A stretch of DNA of 64,000 nucleotides. Source: Halosimplex rubrum. GTDB lineage: Archaea; Halobacteriota; Halobacteria; Halobacteriales; Haloarculaceae. Position 1 is the first letter of the stretch; the number at the start of each line of letters is the position of its first letter. The stretch covers positions 4,216,001 through 4,280,000 of the forward strand of contig NZ_CP058910.1 of NCBI RefSeq assembly GCF_013415885.1, read 5' to 3'. The notes below the pieces were generated by a model. That model was given only the letters and a program-made list of their open reading frames with translations, did no database searches and had not been told where the DNA came from. Positions 52,035-62,100 of this stretch are shown one piece after another. A program made the position numbers and the translations under genes.

Positions 52035-54209
52035 TCAGAACACGACGCGTTCGAGGAACCGCCGGACGAGCCCGGGCTGGCCCGACTCGTGGGAGTGGAC
52101 GGAGATCTCCGTACACTCGACCGGGCCGTCGTCCTGTCGGTCGAGCACGGCGCCCCGGAGCCGGTGGTCGGCCCCTCGCCGGATCCGGAGGTCCGGCCGG
52201 GCGGTGCCGCTGTCGGTGCCCGGCTCGGAGGGCGTCCGAACCGGGACCGACAGCAGCTCGGCCAGCCGAGCGCGGTACTCATCGATGGTCTGTTCGCGCT
52301 GCTCGGGACCGTCGTCGGTCTCGGGGTAGCCGAGACACACCTCGCTGCCGTTCTGGCTGGCGATCGCTTCGGTGACGGCGACCTGGTCGGGGTTGAACGG
52401 CCCCCCGTCGCCGACGAGTTCGATCAGCTCGGGCCGGTCGTACCCCTGGTTGTCGACGAGCAGCACGTCGGTCGGGGCGTGGCGGACCACCCAGTCGATC
52501 GGGTCGCCGACGAGCCGCGAGCGGAGACGGAGCCGCTCGTGTTCGGTGAGGATCGTGTCGACCCGGCGGTGGTCGGCGAAGTTGACGATCGCGTGTTTCG
52601 TGTCGTGGCTGACGATCTCGCCCACGTCGACCTCGACGTCGAGGTCGACCGCCAGGTCGCCGGTCTGCTCCTCGAAGCGGACCTCGGCGGGCGACTGGGT
52701 CTCCGTGGCGGTCTCCAGGGGCGCCTGGTCGGGCACCTCCTCGAACCAGACGACGACGACCCGGCCGTCGTGGGGTCGCACGAGGTCGGCGGCCATGCGC
52801 AACAGCGCCGCCTCGCGCTCGCGGGTCACCTCGCTGGTGAGCGCGACCAGCACCTCGTAGGTCTCGCCCTCGATGGCGTCCTCCGTCTCGGTGAGGACGT
52901 TCTCGCCGACCTTGCGGCGGACCACGTCGGTCGCGGCGCCCTCGCGCTGGATGCGCGGTCGGGCGTAGACGAAGTACCAGACGATACTCGCGACCGTGAT
53001 GACGGCCGCGCCGGCTATCGCGATCTGGCCCATCTGCGTGATGAGCACGAGCCCGCCGACGACGCCGAACGCCTGCGTCCAGGGGTACAGCGGCGACTCG
53101 AAACTTGGCTCGTACTCCATCTCCCCCTTGCGGAAGGCGACGATGGTGAGGTTGATCAGGATGAAGACGAGGATCTGGAAGGCGCTGGCGAGCTTGGCGA
53201 TGTCGCGGATCGGCACGAACGCGATCAGCGCGAGCAACACGCCGCCGGTCAGCGTGATCGAGGCCGCGGGCGTCCCGAACCGGTCGCTGACGGCGGCCAG
53301 CGACTCCGGGACCAGCCCGTCGCGGGCCATCGCGAAGGGGTAGCGCGACGAGGAGAGGATCCCGGCGTTGGCCGTCGAGATCAGCGCCAGGACGGCGGCG
53401 ACGACGACCGCGCCGACGCCGAGCGTGCCGACGGTGGCCCGTGCGGCGTCCGCGACGGGGACCGACGAGCCCGCGACCACGCCCGCGTCGGTGACGCCGA
53501 CCATGATGGCGACGATCAGCACGTACAACAGGGTCGTGAACCCGAGCGACCCCAGGATACCGAGCGGGATGTTCCGGTCGGGGTTCTCGACCTCCTCGGC
53601 GATGCTCGCGACCTTCGTCACGCCGGCGTAGGAGACGAACACGAGGCCGGTCGCGGCCAGCAGTCCGCCCGGCCCGCCCGTGAGAAACGGCTCGAAGTTC
53701 GTCTGTTGGACGCTCGGCGCGCCCCCGACGACGAACCACGCCAGCGCCGCGAGCATGGCGGTGACGATTATCACCTGCAGGCGCCCGGTCTGTTTCGCCC
53801 CGAAGAGATTGACGAGGATGAGCACCGCCGCGAGCGCCAGCGCGACGGGCTTGACCGGCAGGTCGAAGGCGATGAGGAGATAGGGGACGCCGCCGACCAG
53901 GGCGAGCCCGCCCTTGAACGCCAGGGAGAACCACGTCCCGACGCCGGCGATCGTTCCGAGGAGCGGCCCCATCCCGCGTTCGATGTAGAGATACGTGCCG
54001 CCGGCCTCGGGCATCGCCGTCGCCATCTCCGACTTCGACAGCGCCGCCGGGAGCACGAGCACGCCCGCGAGCAGGTACGCGAGCACGACCGACGGACCGG
54101 CGGTCTCCAGCGCCAGCGCCGGGAGGATGAAGATGCCGCTCCCGATCATCGCGCCGATACTGATGGCGAGGACCGTCGGGAGTCCCAGGTCCCGCTCCAG
54201 GGACTTCAT
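52035..54209 (-). CDS. APC-family amino acid permease fused to UspA domains
   Basis: 724 residues from ATG 54209 (MKSLERDLGLPTVLAISIGA). Twelve TM helices ~10-435 with 'GAMIGSGIFILPALALETAG' (the GxGIF substrate-binding unwound helix of the APC fold). The C-terminal ~280 residues carry two UspA-like modules (~470-610 and ~625-720). Imports or exchanges amino acids or amines, with stress-domain regulation in cis. Convergent with the FNT-Usp gene. Confidence 0.92.
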   Translation of the reverse strand: MKSLERDLGLPTVLAISIGAMIGSGIFILPALALETAGPSVVLAYLLAGVLVLPAALSKSEMATAMPEAGGTYLYIERGMGPLLGTIAGVGTWFSLAFKGGLALVGGVPYLLIAFDLPVKPVALALAAVLILVNLFGAKQTGRLQVIIVTAMLAALAWFVVGGAPSVQQTNFEPFLTGGPGGLLAATGLVFVSYAGVTKVASIAEEVENPDRNIPLGILGSLGFTTLLYVLIVAIMVGVTDAGVVAGSSVPVADAARATVGTLGVGAVVVAAVLALISTANAGILSSSRYPFAMARDGLVPESLAAVSDRFGTPAASITLTGGVLLALIAFVPIRDIAKLASAFQILVFILINLTIVAFRKGEMEYEPSFESPLYPWTQAFGVVGGLVLITQMGQIAIAGAAVITVASIVWYFVYARPRIQREGAATDVVRRKVGENVLTETEDAIEGETYEVLVALTSEVTREREAALLRMAADLVRPHDGRVVVVWFEEVPDQAPLETATETQSPAEVRFEEQTGDLAVDLDVEVDVGEIVSHDTKHAIVNFADHRRVDTILTEHERLRLRSRLVGDPIDWVVRHAPTDVLLVDNQGYDRPELIELVGDGGPFNPDQVAVTEAIASQNGSEVCLGYPETDDGPEQREQTIDEYRARLAELLSVPVRTPSEPGTDSGTARPDLRIRRGADHRLRGAVLDRQDDGPVECTEISVHSHESGQPGLVRRFLERVVF

Positions 54210-54496
54210 CTGACCGAGATCCCGCCCGAACGGTCTCGTCGTCGCAGTTCGCCCGCGGGCGACCGACTCGGCGGTCCGTCGGGTCCGCTCGCGGGGCGCC
54301 GACACCGGGGCCGGGAAGCGTCACAGATGGGACTGGTGGCGACAATCACTGTGTTCTCGCGTGGGTGGTAGGTGTCCGTCCCGATAAACGTACGGGTCGC
54401 CGTCCGCGCGCGAGACGCTCCGGCGAGCCGTCCGCGAGAGCGATGTCCCGGCGGGTCGCGCGTGCGAACTGCTCCCCGGCGGGCACCCCGTTCGCG
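54210..54496. other. Intergenic region
   Basis: 287 bp between two minus-strand genes; GC-rich, no credible gene. Holds the promoter of the APC permease and possibly a terminator of the small zinc-ribbon gene. Confidence 0.4.
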
Positions 54497-54628
54497 TTAC
54501 AGTCCGATCGACCAGACGTGGTCGCACTCCGGACAGGAGAACGTGACTTCGATGCCCGCGTCGGACCCGCGGCCCCTGGCGGTCCGCTCGCCCTCCGCCT
54601 CTCCGCAGTTCGGACAGAGCGCCTTCAT
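54497..54628 (-). CDS. Small zinc-ribbon protein
   Basis: 43 residues from ATG 54628. 'CPNCGEAEGERTARGRG' and 'FSCPECDHVWSIGL' make a Cys4 zinc ribbon like those of TFS/Rpb9 and haloarchaeal µ-proteins. Too short for many gene callers. Role unknown; could bind nucleic acid. Confidence 0.82.
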   Translation of the reverse strand: MKALCPNCGEAEGERTARGRGSDAGIEVTFSCPECDHVWSIGL

Positions 54629-54725
54629 CGACCGGTGACCGACCGGGGGTGGACAATTCCCGCCGTCATCGGGCGGGAACCGACGGATCTCGAGCCGATA
54701 GCGTCGTCGATGACCACGCGAGTAG

Positions 54726-55064
54726 TCAGTCCGACTGCGCCGTCGCGAGGGAGCGGACGGTCTCGACGCGGTTGGCCCCCGGGTCGTAGTCGAGCACGCC
54801 CAGGTCGTCCATCCGCGGCAGGTGGACGTGATGCAGCGAGACGGCGAGCCGTTCGGCCGCCTCCGCGGACGCTTCGTCGCCCTCGCGCGCCGCCACCGCC
54901 GTCACGAGCTCGTCGAGTCCGGTCGGTGTGGCGCCGCCCCGTTCGGTGAGGACGGCCAGCACCGTCCGCCGCCGCTCGGCCGCCAGGAGGTCGTAGCGCT
55001 TGTCCGCGTCGAGGTCGATAACGGTTCGGCCGTCGTCCGTGGTGTGCGTTGTAGTCTGGGACAT
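54726..55064 (-). CDS. DUF7344-like winged-helix protein
   Basis: 112 residues. 'YDLLAAERRRTVLAVLTERG' and 'LAVSLHHVHLPRMDDLGVLD' followed by Tyr-Asp are the winged-helix signature of the haloarchaeal DUF7344 family of small transcription factors. It is divergent from the large PAS regulator at 55292 and may control it. Confidence 0.85.
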   Translation of the reverse strand: MSQTTTHTTDDGRTVIDLDADKRYDLLAAERRRTVLAVLTERGGATPTGLDELVTAVAAREGDEASAEAAERLAVSLHHVHLPRMDDLGVLDYDPGANRVETVRSLATAQSD

Positions 55065-55291
55065 TGGTGGTCTCCGTCGGACGTATCAGTACCGACTACC
55101 CCGACCCGGGTAAGGGATCGCTAGAAGTGATTAGGCCCATCGCTACGCCGGTACTGTAACTGTACCGCCACGTATGCTGTCCGTGTGGGTCCGTTCGATG
55201 GCGCGATACGTACCGGATACTGATCCGTCGCGATCGCTTGGTGACTCCGCCGGCGGAAGGTTGTAGTGGCGGCCGACCCTGGATGGGGGTA

Positions 55292-58200
55292 ATGGAACCG
55301 CACGGGCTGACAGAGAGTCTCCGGGAGACGCTCGCGGTGTTCGACGGGGACGGTGAGCCGCGGACGACGAGCGAGGTGGCCGACCGGCTCGACCTCGGGC
55401 GCCGGAGCACGTACGACCGGCTGGACCGACTGGTCGACGGGGGGCACCTCCGGACGAAGAAGGTGGGAGCGAGCGCCCGCGTGTGGTGGCGCCCCCCGGA
55501 CCCGGAGGTCGCCGACGACGCGGACCCCGATTGGCCGGCCGCGGCGGAGTCGCTCGTCGCGGACGTGCTGGGGACGGTCGACGTGGGCGTGCTCGTCATC
55601 GACGCCGACGACGAGGTGGCCTGGGTCAACGACGCCGTCGAGCGCTACTTCGGCGTCGACCGCGCGGCCGTGCTGGGCCTGGAGGAGTCCGCCCTGCTCG
55701 CCGACCGGCTCGCGCCGGCGGTCGACGACTCGGCGGCGTTCGCCGACCGGGTCCGGTCGACCTACGACGGCGAGGCCGGCGAGGAGCGCTTCGAATGTCG
55801 CGTCACGGCCGGCGACGACCGGGCCGACCGGTGGCTCGAACACCGGAGTCGGCCGATCGAGTCGGGCGCCTACGCGGGCGGTCGGGTGGAGCTGTACGTG
55901 GACGTGATCGAGCGCAAACGGGCGGAGCTGACCCAGCGCGACCAGCGCGACCAGTTCGAGTCACTGGTCGAGGCCGTCGAGGAGTACGCCATCTTCCGGC
56001 TCGACGCCGACGGCTGCGTGCAGACGTGGAACCCCGGAGCGGCGCGCCTGAAGGGGTACGAGGCCGACGACATCGTCGGCGAGCACTTCTCGGCGTTCTA
56101 CACCGAGGCCGACCGCGAGGCGGGCGTCCCCGAGCGGAACCTCGCGGCGGCGGCCGAGGGGGGCTGGATCGAGGACGAGGGCTGGCGCGTCCGCGCCGAC
56201 GGGACGCGCTTCTGGGCGAACGTGACGATCACGGCCATCTACGGCGACGACGGCGACCTCGACGGGTTCGCGAAGGTGACCCGCGACATGACCGAGCGCC
56301 GCGAGTTCGAGCAGCGCCTCCAGCGCGAGCGGGACCTGCTCGAACGCCTCTTCGACGCCATCCCGGTCGGGGTCGCGGTCCTCGACAGCGAGGGCGAGGC
56401 CGTCAGGATGAACGACCGCACCCGGCAATACCTCGGGATCGACGAGTCGGCCGACGGGGAGTCGGCCGACGAGGAGTCGACGAACCTCCCCGCCGGGACC
56501 GTCTTCGACGAGGACGGCGAGGAGGTCCCGCCGGGCGAACGGCCCTACGAGCGGCCGCTCCGGACGGGCGAACCGGTGAGGGACTGGGTCGGCCGGTTCG
56601 ACCTCCCGGGGCTCGGCGAGCGGTGGCTCTCGATCGACGCCGTCCCGCTGACCGACGACGGGGCGGTCGAGCGCGTCGTCGTCTCCGCGGAGGACGTGAC
56701 CCAGCTCAAAGAACAGGCCCAGCGGCTCGAACGGCGACGCGAGGACCTCGAACACGAACTGGACGAGGTGCTCGAACGCATCGACGACGGGTTCTTCGCG
56801 CTCGACGAGGACTGGCGGTTCAGCTACGTCAACGAGCGGGCGGCCGCGCTGCTCGACCGCGACCGCCACGAACTCGTCGGCCGGAGCGTCTGGGACGCCT
56901 TCCCCGCGGCCGGCGGCACGACGTTCCAGGAGCAGTACGAGCGCGCCCGGGAGACCGGCGAGTCAGTCTCCTTCGAGGCGTACTTCCCGCCGCTCTCGAC
57001 CTGGTTCGAGGTGTCGGCCCACCCCTCCGAGAGCGGGATCTCCGTGTACTTCCGGGACGTGACCGATCGGAAGGCCCGCGAACGCGAGCTCGAACGCTAC
57101 GAGCGGATCGTCGAGACCGTCGAGGACGGCATCTACGTGGTCGACGAGGGCGGCTACTTCACGCAGGTCAACGAGACCTACGCCGCGATGGTCGATCGCG
57201 ACCCCGACGAACTGGTCGGCGAACACGTCTCGGCGGTCGTCGACGACGAAGCGGTCGCCGCGGCCCGGCGGCTCGAGGACGCCCTCGCGGTCGACGAGCG
57301 GGCGACGGCGACGCTGGAGGCGACGCTGGCCGGTCCCGACGGCGAGGAGTGGATCGGCGAGGCGACGTTCTCGCTGATGGACGCCGAGGCCGGGGCGGGC
57401 GACGAGGACGACGGCCACGAGCGCATCGCCGTCGTCCGGGACGTGACCGAGCGCAAGGAACGCAAGCGCGAGCTCGAACAGTACGAGCGGATCGTCGAGA
57501 CGGTCGGCGACGGCATCTACGCGCTGGACGACGACAGCCGGTTCGTGCTCGTCAACGAGTCGTTCTGCGAGATGCTCGGCTACGACCGCGAGGAGCTACT
57601 GGGGATGGAACCGACCGACATCTACGACGAGGAGTACGCCCCCGTCGTCGAGGAGCGGGCGGCGGCGGTCGCCGCGGGCGAGCGCGAGGCGGCGACCATC
57701 GAGTTCGAACTCTTCCGGAAGGACGGCACCGCCGTCCCGGTCGAGACCCGCTACGAACCGTTCCCCTACGGCGACGGCACCGGTCGCTGCGGCGTCGTCC
57801 GCGACATCTCCGAGCGCCTCGAACGCGAGCGGGAACTCCAGCGGCGAGTCCGCCAGCAGGCGGTCGTCACCGAGCTCGGCCAGCGCGCCCTCGAAGAGCG
57901 CGACCTCGACGCCCTGATGGCCGAGGCGGCCGAGGAGGTGGCGACGACGCTCGGCAACGACTACTGCAAGGTGCTCGAACTGGACGAGGCCGGCGAACAA
58001 CTGCTGCTCCGTCAGGGCGTCGGGTGGGACGACGACCTCGTCGGCGAGGCGACGATCTCCGCCGTCGCGGACGACTCCCAGGCGGCGTACACCCTCCGGT
58101 CGGGCGACCCGGTCGTCGTCGAGGACCTCCGAAGCGAGCACCGGTTCAGCGGCCCGGATCTGCTGCGCGACCACGCCGTTCGCTCGGGGATCAGCGTCGT

Positions 58201-59563
58201 CGTCGGGTCGCCGGAGAACCCGTGGGGGATCCTCGGGACCCACGACACGGAACCCGGGGAGGCCTCCCAGCAGGACGTGAACTTCGTCCAGTCGGTGGCG
58301 ACGGTGCTGGCGACGGCGATCAACCGCCACCGCTACGAGAACCGGCTCGTCCGCCGGCGCGAGCAACTGGCGGCGCTCAACAGCCTCAACGAGGTCGTCA
58401 ACGGGATCACCGACGCCGTCGTCGACCAGTCGACCTGCGCGGAGATCGAACGGACGGTGTGCGAACACCTCGCCGCCGCCGACTCCTACCGGTTCGCCTG
58501 GATCGGCGAGGTCGACACCGCCGACCAGACCGTCGAGCCCCGCGCGAAGGCCGGCACGGACGGGTATCTGGAGGGGATCACGATCTCCATCGACTCGGAC
58601 GACGAGCGCAGCGGCGGCCCGACCGGGCGCGCGTTCCGCACGGGCGAGGCGCAGGTCACCCGGGACATCCAGGCCAGCGACGCCCACGACCCCTGGCGCG
58701 AGCGCGTCGACAGCTACGGCGTCCGGTCGTCGGCGGCCATCCCCATCGTCCACGAGGGGACGACCTACGGCGTTCTGAACGTCTACGCCGGCCGGCCCGA
58801 CGCCTTCGAGGGCCAGGAGCGGACGGTCCTGGCCCAGCTCGGCGAGGTCGTCGGCCACGCCATCGCCGCCGCCGAGCGCAAGCAGGCGCTGCTCTCGGAC
58901 GAGGTGGTCGAGCTGGAGTTCCAGATCACCGACCTCTTCGAGGCGCTCGACCTCCCGGAACAGCCCGAGGGGCAGTTCTCGTTCGACCACGTCGTCCCCG
59001 TCGGCGACGACGAGTTTCTCGTCTACGGGACGGCCTCGGCGGCGGCCGTCGACACCGTCGAACGGCTGGTCGAGCGGCTCCCCCACTGGGCCGAGGTATC
59101 GTTCGCCGACGAGGAGGGCGAGGGCGAGCGCGGGTTCGAACTCCGGATGGTCGAGCCGCCCGTGCTGTCGACGCTCGCCTCGCTCGGCGGCTCCGTCGAG
59201 GAGGTCGTCGTCGAGGACGGCGACTACCGGATGACGCTGCACGTCTCGCCGACGGCCGACGTGCGACAGGTCATCGAGGCCGTGACCGACGCCTACCCCC
59301 GGGCGACGATGCTGCGCCGCCAGCAAGTGACCAGAGAGGACGCCCGGGCCCGCTCGACCCGGTCGCTGCTGGAGGGGCTGACCGACCGCCAGCGGACCAC
59401 GCTCGAGGCGGCCTACCACGCCGGCTTCTTCGAGTGGCCCCGCGACGCCTCCGGCGAGGACGTGGCCGAGTCGCTGCAGGTCTCCCCGCCCACCTTCCAC
59501 CAGCACCTCCGCAAGGCCGAGGGCAAGGTGTTCGGCGGCCTCTTCGAGGGGAGCGCCGACTGA
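55292..59563 (+). CDS. Giant PAS/GAF one-component regulator with N-terminal wHTH and C-terminal Bat HTH
   Basis: 1423 residues from ATG 55292 (GTG 55238 would add 18). Winged helix ~1-65 ('TTSEVADRLDLGRRSTYDRL'), then about six PAS domains: ~90-205, ~220-335, ~345-460, ~475-590, ~595-720, ~725-845, several ending in 'DVTERK'-type linkers. GAF domains ~860-1020 and ~1035-1200. BAT domain ~1215-1340 and HTH_10 ~1355-1415 ('TDRQRTTLEAAYHAGFFEWP', 'VAESLQVSPPTFHQHLRKAE'). No kinase core. A sensor integrating many small-molecule or redox signals directly onto DNA. Confidence 0.92.
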   Translation: MEPHGLTESLRETLAVFDGDGEPRTTSEVADRLDLGRRSTYDRLDRLVDGGHLRTKKVGASARVWWRPPDPEVADDADPDWPAAAESLVADVLGTVDVGVLVIDADDEVAWVNDAVERYFGVDRAAVLGLEESALLADRLAPAVDDSAAFADRVRSTYDGEAGEERFECRVTAGDDRADRWLEHRSRPIESGAYAGGRVELYVDVIERKRAELTQRDQRDQFESLVEAVEEYAIFRLDADGCVQTWNPGAARLKGYEADDIVGEHFSAFYTEADREAGVPERNLAAAAEGGWIEDEGWRVRADGTRFWANVTITAIYGDDGDLDGFAKVTRDMTERREFEQRLQRERDLLERLFDAIPVGVAVLDSEGEAVRMNDRTRQYLGIDESADGESADEESTNLPAGTVFDEDGEEVPPGERPYERPLRTGEPVRDWVGRFDLPGLGERWLSIDAVPLTDDGAVERVVVSAEDVTQLKEQAQRLERRREDLEHELDEVLERIDDGFFALDEDWRFSYVNERAAALLDRDRHELVGRSVWDAFPAAGGTTFQEQYERARETGESVSFEAYFPPLSTWFEVSAHPSESGISVYFRDVTDRKARERELERYERIVETVEDGIYVVDEGGYFTQVNETYAAMVDRDPDELVGEHVSAVVDDEAVAAARRLEDALAVDERATATLEATLAGPDGEEWIGEATFSLMDAEAGAGDEDDGHERIAVVRDVTERKERKRELEQYERIVETVGDGIYALDDDSRFVLVNESFCEMLGYDREELLGMEPTDIYDEEYAPVVEERAAAVAAGEREAATIEFELFRKDGTAVPVETRYEPFPYGDGTGRCGVVRDISERLERERELQRRVRQQAVVTELGQRALEERDLDALMAEAAEEVATTLGNDYCKVLELDEAGEQLLLRQGVGWDDDLVGEATISAVADDSQAAYTLRSGDPVVVEDLRSEHRFSGPDLLRDHAVRSGISVVVGSPENPWGILGTHDTEPGEASQQDVNFVQSVATVLATAINRHRYENRLVRRREQLAALNSLNEVVNGITDAVVDQSTCAEIERTVCEHLAAADSYRFAWIGEVDTADQTVEPRAKAGTDGYLEGITISIDSDDERSGGPTGRAFRTGEAQVTRDIQASDAHDPWRERVDSYGVRSSAAIPIVHEGTTYGVLNVYAGRPDAFEGQERTVLAQLGEVVGHAIAAAERKQALLSDEVVELEFQITDLFEALDLPEQPEGQFSFDHVVPVGDDEFLVYGTASAAAVDTVERLVERLPHWAEVSFADEEGEGERGFELRMVEPPVLSTLASLGGSVEEVVVEDGDYRMTLHVSPTADVRQVIEAVTDAYPRATMLRRQQVTREDARARSTRSLLEGLTDRQRTTLEAAYHAGFFEWPRDASGEDVAESLQVSPPTFHQHLRKAEGKVFGGLFEGSAD

Positions 59564-59585
59564 CGTTAGCCGATCCCGACCGCGG

Positions 59586-60497
59586 CTACTCCCGCCGGTC
59601 CAGCGCCGCCAATACGCCGCGGACGTTCATCGCCACCTCCGCGTCGGCCTTCTCGGCGCCCCACACCGCCCGCTCGGCGTCCGCCTCGGCGACGAAGCGG
59701 TCGATCACCGCCGCGTCCTCGCCCGACTCGGCCCGCGCCTCGGCGACCGCCTCGACCCATGAATCGAGCACCTCGGCGTACCGGTCCAGTTTGTCACCCG
59801 CCTCGGCCGGCCCGAAGTGGGCGTAACACAGCACCTCGGGGTCGATCTCCCGCAGGGTGTCGATATCGTCCCGACACCCCTCCGGGTCGAAGTTCGGCGG
59901 CGGGCTCGTCGGGAACACCTCGTCGCGACTCGGCGCGTAGATGCCCGCCGCGTCGGCGGTGAAGACCGCGTCGTTCTCGGGGTCGTGGAAGACGACCTGA
60001 TGGGGGGCGTGGCCCGGCGCGTGGGACACCTCCAGCGCGTGGTCGCCCAGGTCGATCGTATCGCCGCCTTCGATCTCGACGATCCGTTCCTCTGGGACGG
60101 GGTCGGGCTGGGTGTAGAACTCGATCTGGTCACCGACCGCCGACTTCGTGCCTTCCCAGAGCCGTCCGGGGTCGGCCACGTGGGGCGCGCCGACCGGGTG
60201 GACGTACACGTCGGCGTTGGGGCACGCCTCGACGAGCAAGCCCGCGCCGCCCGCGTGGTCGAGGTGGACGTGCGTGAGCGCGATCACCTCGACGTCCTCG
60301 GGCGCGAGGTCCGCCTCGCGCACCAGATCCAGGACGCGCTCGTAGTTCGTGCCGATGCCGGTGTCGACCAGCGCCGGCCGGTCGTCGTCGATCAGGTAGA
60401 CCGCCCCGTACGCCTCGGTGTCGTACATCCCCGTGTCGACGTAGGACAGATCCGTGCAGTCGCCGACCGTCACCGCGGACACGTCGCCGATGGCCAT
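59586..60497 (-). CDS. Metallo-beta-lactamase fold hydrolase
   Basis: 303 residues from ATG 60497. 'ALTHVHLDHAGGAGLL' is the HxHxDH metal motif, 'SHAPGHAPHQVVFHDPENDA' supplies the next His, 'FTADAAGIYAP' the bridging Asp and 'CYAHFGPAE' the last His. A dinuclear Zn/Fe hydrolase of the glyoxalase II-like type. Substrate unknown. Confidence 0.92.
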   Translation of the reverse strand: MAIGDVSAVTVGDCTDLSYVDTGMYDTEAYGAVYLIDDDRPALVDTGIGTNYERVLDLVREADLAPEDVEVIALTHVHLDHAGGAGLLVEACPNADVYVHPVGAPHVADPGRLWEGTKSAVGDQIEFYTQPDPVPEERIVEIEGGDTIDLGDHALEVSHAPGHAPHQVVFHDPENDAVFTADAAGIYAPSRDEVFPTSPPPNFDPEGCRDDIDTLREIDPEVLCYAHFGPAEAGDKLDRYAEVLDSWVEAVAEARAESGEDAAVIDRFVAEADAERAVWGAEKADAEVAMNVRGVLAALDRRE

Positions 60498-60630
60498 ACC
60501 CCCGAATCGAACGGCGCCGAGTTAACCGTTCGGCCGGTCGCTTCGAGGCCGCTCCGTTCGTGAGCGTCCCTCCGGCAAAGAGGCGGGTCACACGTGCCGC
60601 CGGTGTGAGCGGCCCGGAGCGGATTCGCGA

Positions 60631-62100
60631 TCAGTCGTCGGTGGCGGGTTCGGCGTCGGTGTCGGGGGCGGGACCGACGCCGGGGGCGTCCGTGAGGGAG
60701 GCGTCGCGCCAGGTGCCCAGGCGGTACCAGGCGAAGGCGATGGCGGCGCCGGCGAGGTTGGAGACGGCGAACGCGAGCCAGATCCCCTCGTAGCCCATCT
60801 CGCCGGACGCGAACCAGGCGACGGGGAGCCGGACGAGGCCGAGCATGGAGATCGAGATGGCGGCGGCGGTCAGGGTCTTGCCGGCGCCGCGGAACCCGCC
60901 CTTGTAGGCGTGGAAGATACCGGTGAAGCCGAAGGTCGGGGCGACGTAGCGGAGGAACAGGCGGCCGATCTCGACCACCTCGGGGTCGTCGGAGAAGATG
61001 GCGACGATGTTGGGGGCGCCGAGCCACGTGAGCACGCCGACCGCGGCGAGGACGCCGAACATGGCCTTGGCGGCGAAGTTGGTGGCGCGGCCGGCTCGCT
61101 CCTGCTCGCCGGCGCCGATGTTCTGACCGGCCATCGTCTCGACGCCGCGGCCGACGGCGATGGCGGGGAGGAAGATGACCGAGAACATGCGGACGCCGAC
61201 GGTGTAGGCGGCGATGACCGTCTCGCCGAACGGGGTGACGATGGTCAGCATGAGCACGACCGCGATGGAGTTGCCGGTGTTCTCGATCGAGGCGGGGACG
61301 CCGACCCGGAGGATCTTCCGCAGATAGCTCAGGTCCGGCCACATCTCCGAGAGGTGGATCTGGACGCCGCGGTTGCCGCGGAACATGATCGCCATGCCGA
61401 TGACCGTGGCGAGCGCCCGCGAGAAGATGGTCGCGTAGGCGGCGCCCTCGATGCCGAGCTCGGGGAAGACCCACCAGCCGAAGATGAGGAACGGGTCCAG
61501 CACCATGTTGACGACGACGGTGACGAACATGACGAGCATCGGCGTGATCGTGTCGCCGTAGCCGCGCATCAGCGACATGAACACGAAGAAGGCGAACATG
61601 AACACCATCCCGAGCGAGATGATCTGCAGGTAGCCGGTCGCGCCGGCGACGACGTTCTCGGGGCCGCCGATGAGGTCGAGCAGCCGCCCGACGTTGAGGT
61701 AGCCGAACGCGCCCAGCAGCAGCGACGCGATGATCGCGAAGGTGACGGTCTGGGAGGCGGCGAACTCCGCCTGCTCCTCGTCGTCGGCGCCGATGTTCTG
61801 GGCGACGAGGATGCTCCCGGCGATCGATATCCCGAGACCCAGCGAGATGAGGAAGAAGACGAGCGGGAACGCCATCCCGATGGCCGCCAGCGCCGTCTCG
61901 CTGTACTGACCGAGCCAGATGGTGTCGACGAGGTTGTACGCCGTCTGCAGCAGGTTGGTGACGACGATCGGCAGCGAGAGATAGAACAGCGGGCGGGGGA
62001 TGTCGCCCGACGTGAGGTCGAACTCCTCGCGGTCCTTGAACACCATGTTCACTCGCCTGCGGACGCCGGCGACGAGGCGGTCGAGCCCGGAGTCGGCCAT
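60631..62100 (-). CDS. MATE-family multidrug efflux transporter
   Basis: 489 residues, 12 TM helices. 'PLFYLSLPIVVTNLLQTAYN' and 'LVDTIWLGQYSETALAAIGM' are the N-lobe hallmarks; 'VGVPASIENTGNSIAVVLML' opens the C-lobe. Exports cationic compounds in exchange for Na+ or H+. Start overlaps the TetR stop by one base (TGATG), so the pair is one operon and probably under TetR control. Confidence 0.93.
   Translation of the reverse strand: MADSGLDRLVAGVRRRVNMVFKDREEFDLTSGDIPRPLFYLSLPIVVTNLLQTAYNLVDTIWLGQYSETALAAIGMAFPLVFFLISLGLGISIAGSILVAQNIGADDEEQAEFAASQTVTFAIIASLLLGAFGYLNVGRLLDLIGGPENVVAGATGYLQIISLGMVFMFAFFVFMSLMRGYGDTITPMLVMFVTVVVNMVLDPFLIFGWWVFPELGIEGAAYATIFSRALATVIGMAIMFRGNRGVQIHLSEMWPDLSYLRKILRVGVPASIENTGNSIAVVLMLTIVTPFGETVIAAYTVGVRMFSVIFLPAIAVGRGVETMAGQNIGAGEQERAGRATNFAAKAMFGVLAAVGVLTWLGAPNIVAIFSDDPEVVEIGRLFLRYVAPTFGFTGIFHAYKGGFRGAGKTLTAAAISISMLGLVRLPVAWFASGEMGYEGIWLAFAVSNLAGAAIAFAWYRLGTWRDASLTDAPGVGPAPDTDAEPATDD

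Noticed and set aside
55483-59826. 1447-residue frame overlapping the large PAS regulator
   Set aside because: Arg/Gly/Ala-rich shadow in a second frame; the PAS, GAF and HTH motifs all read in the other frame.
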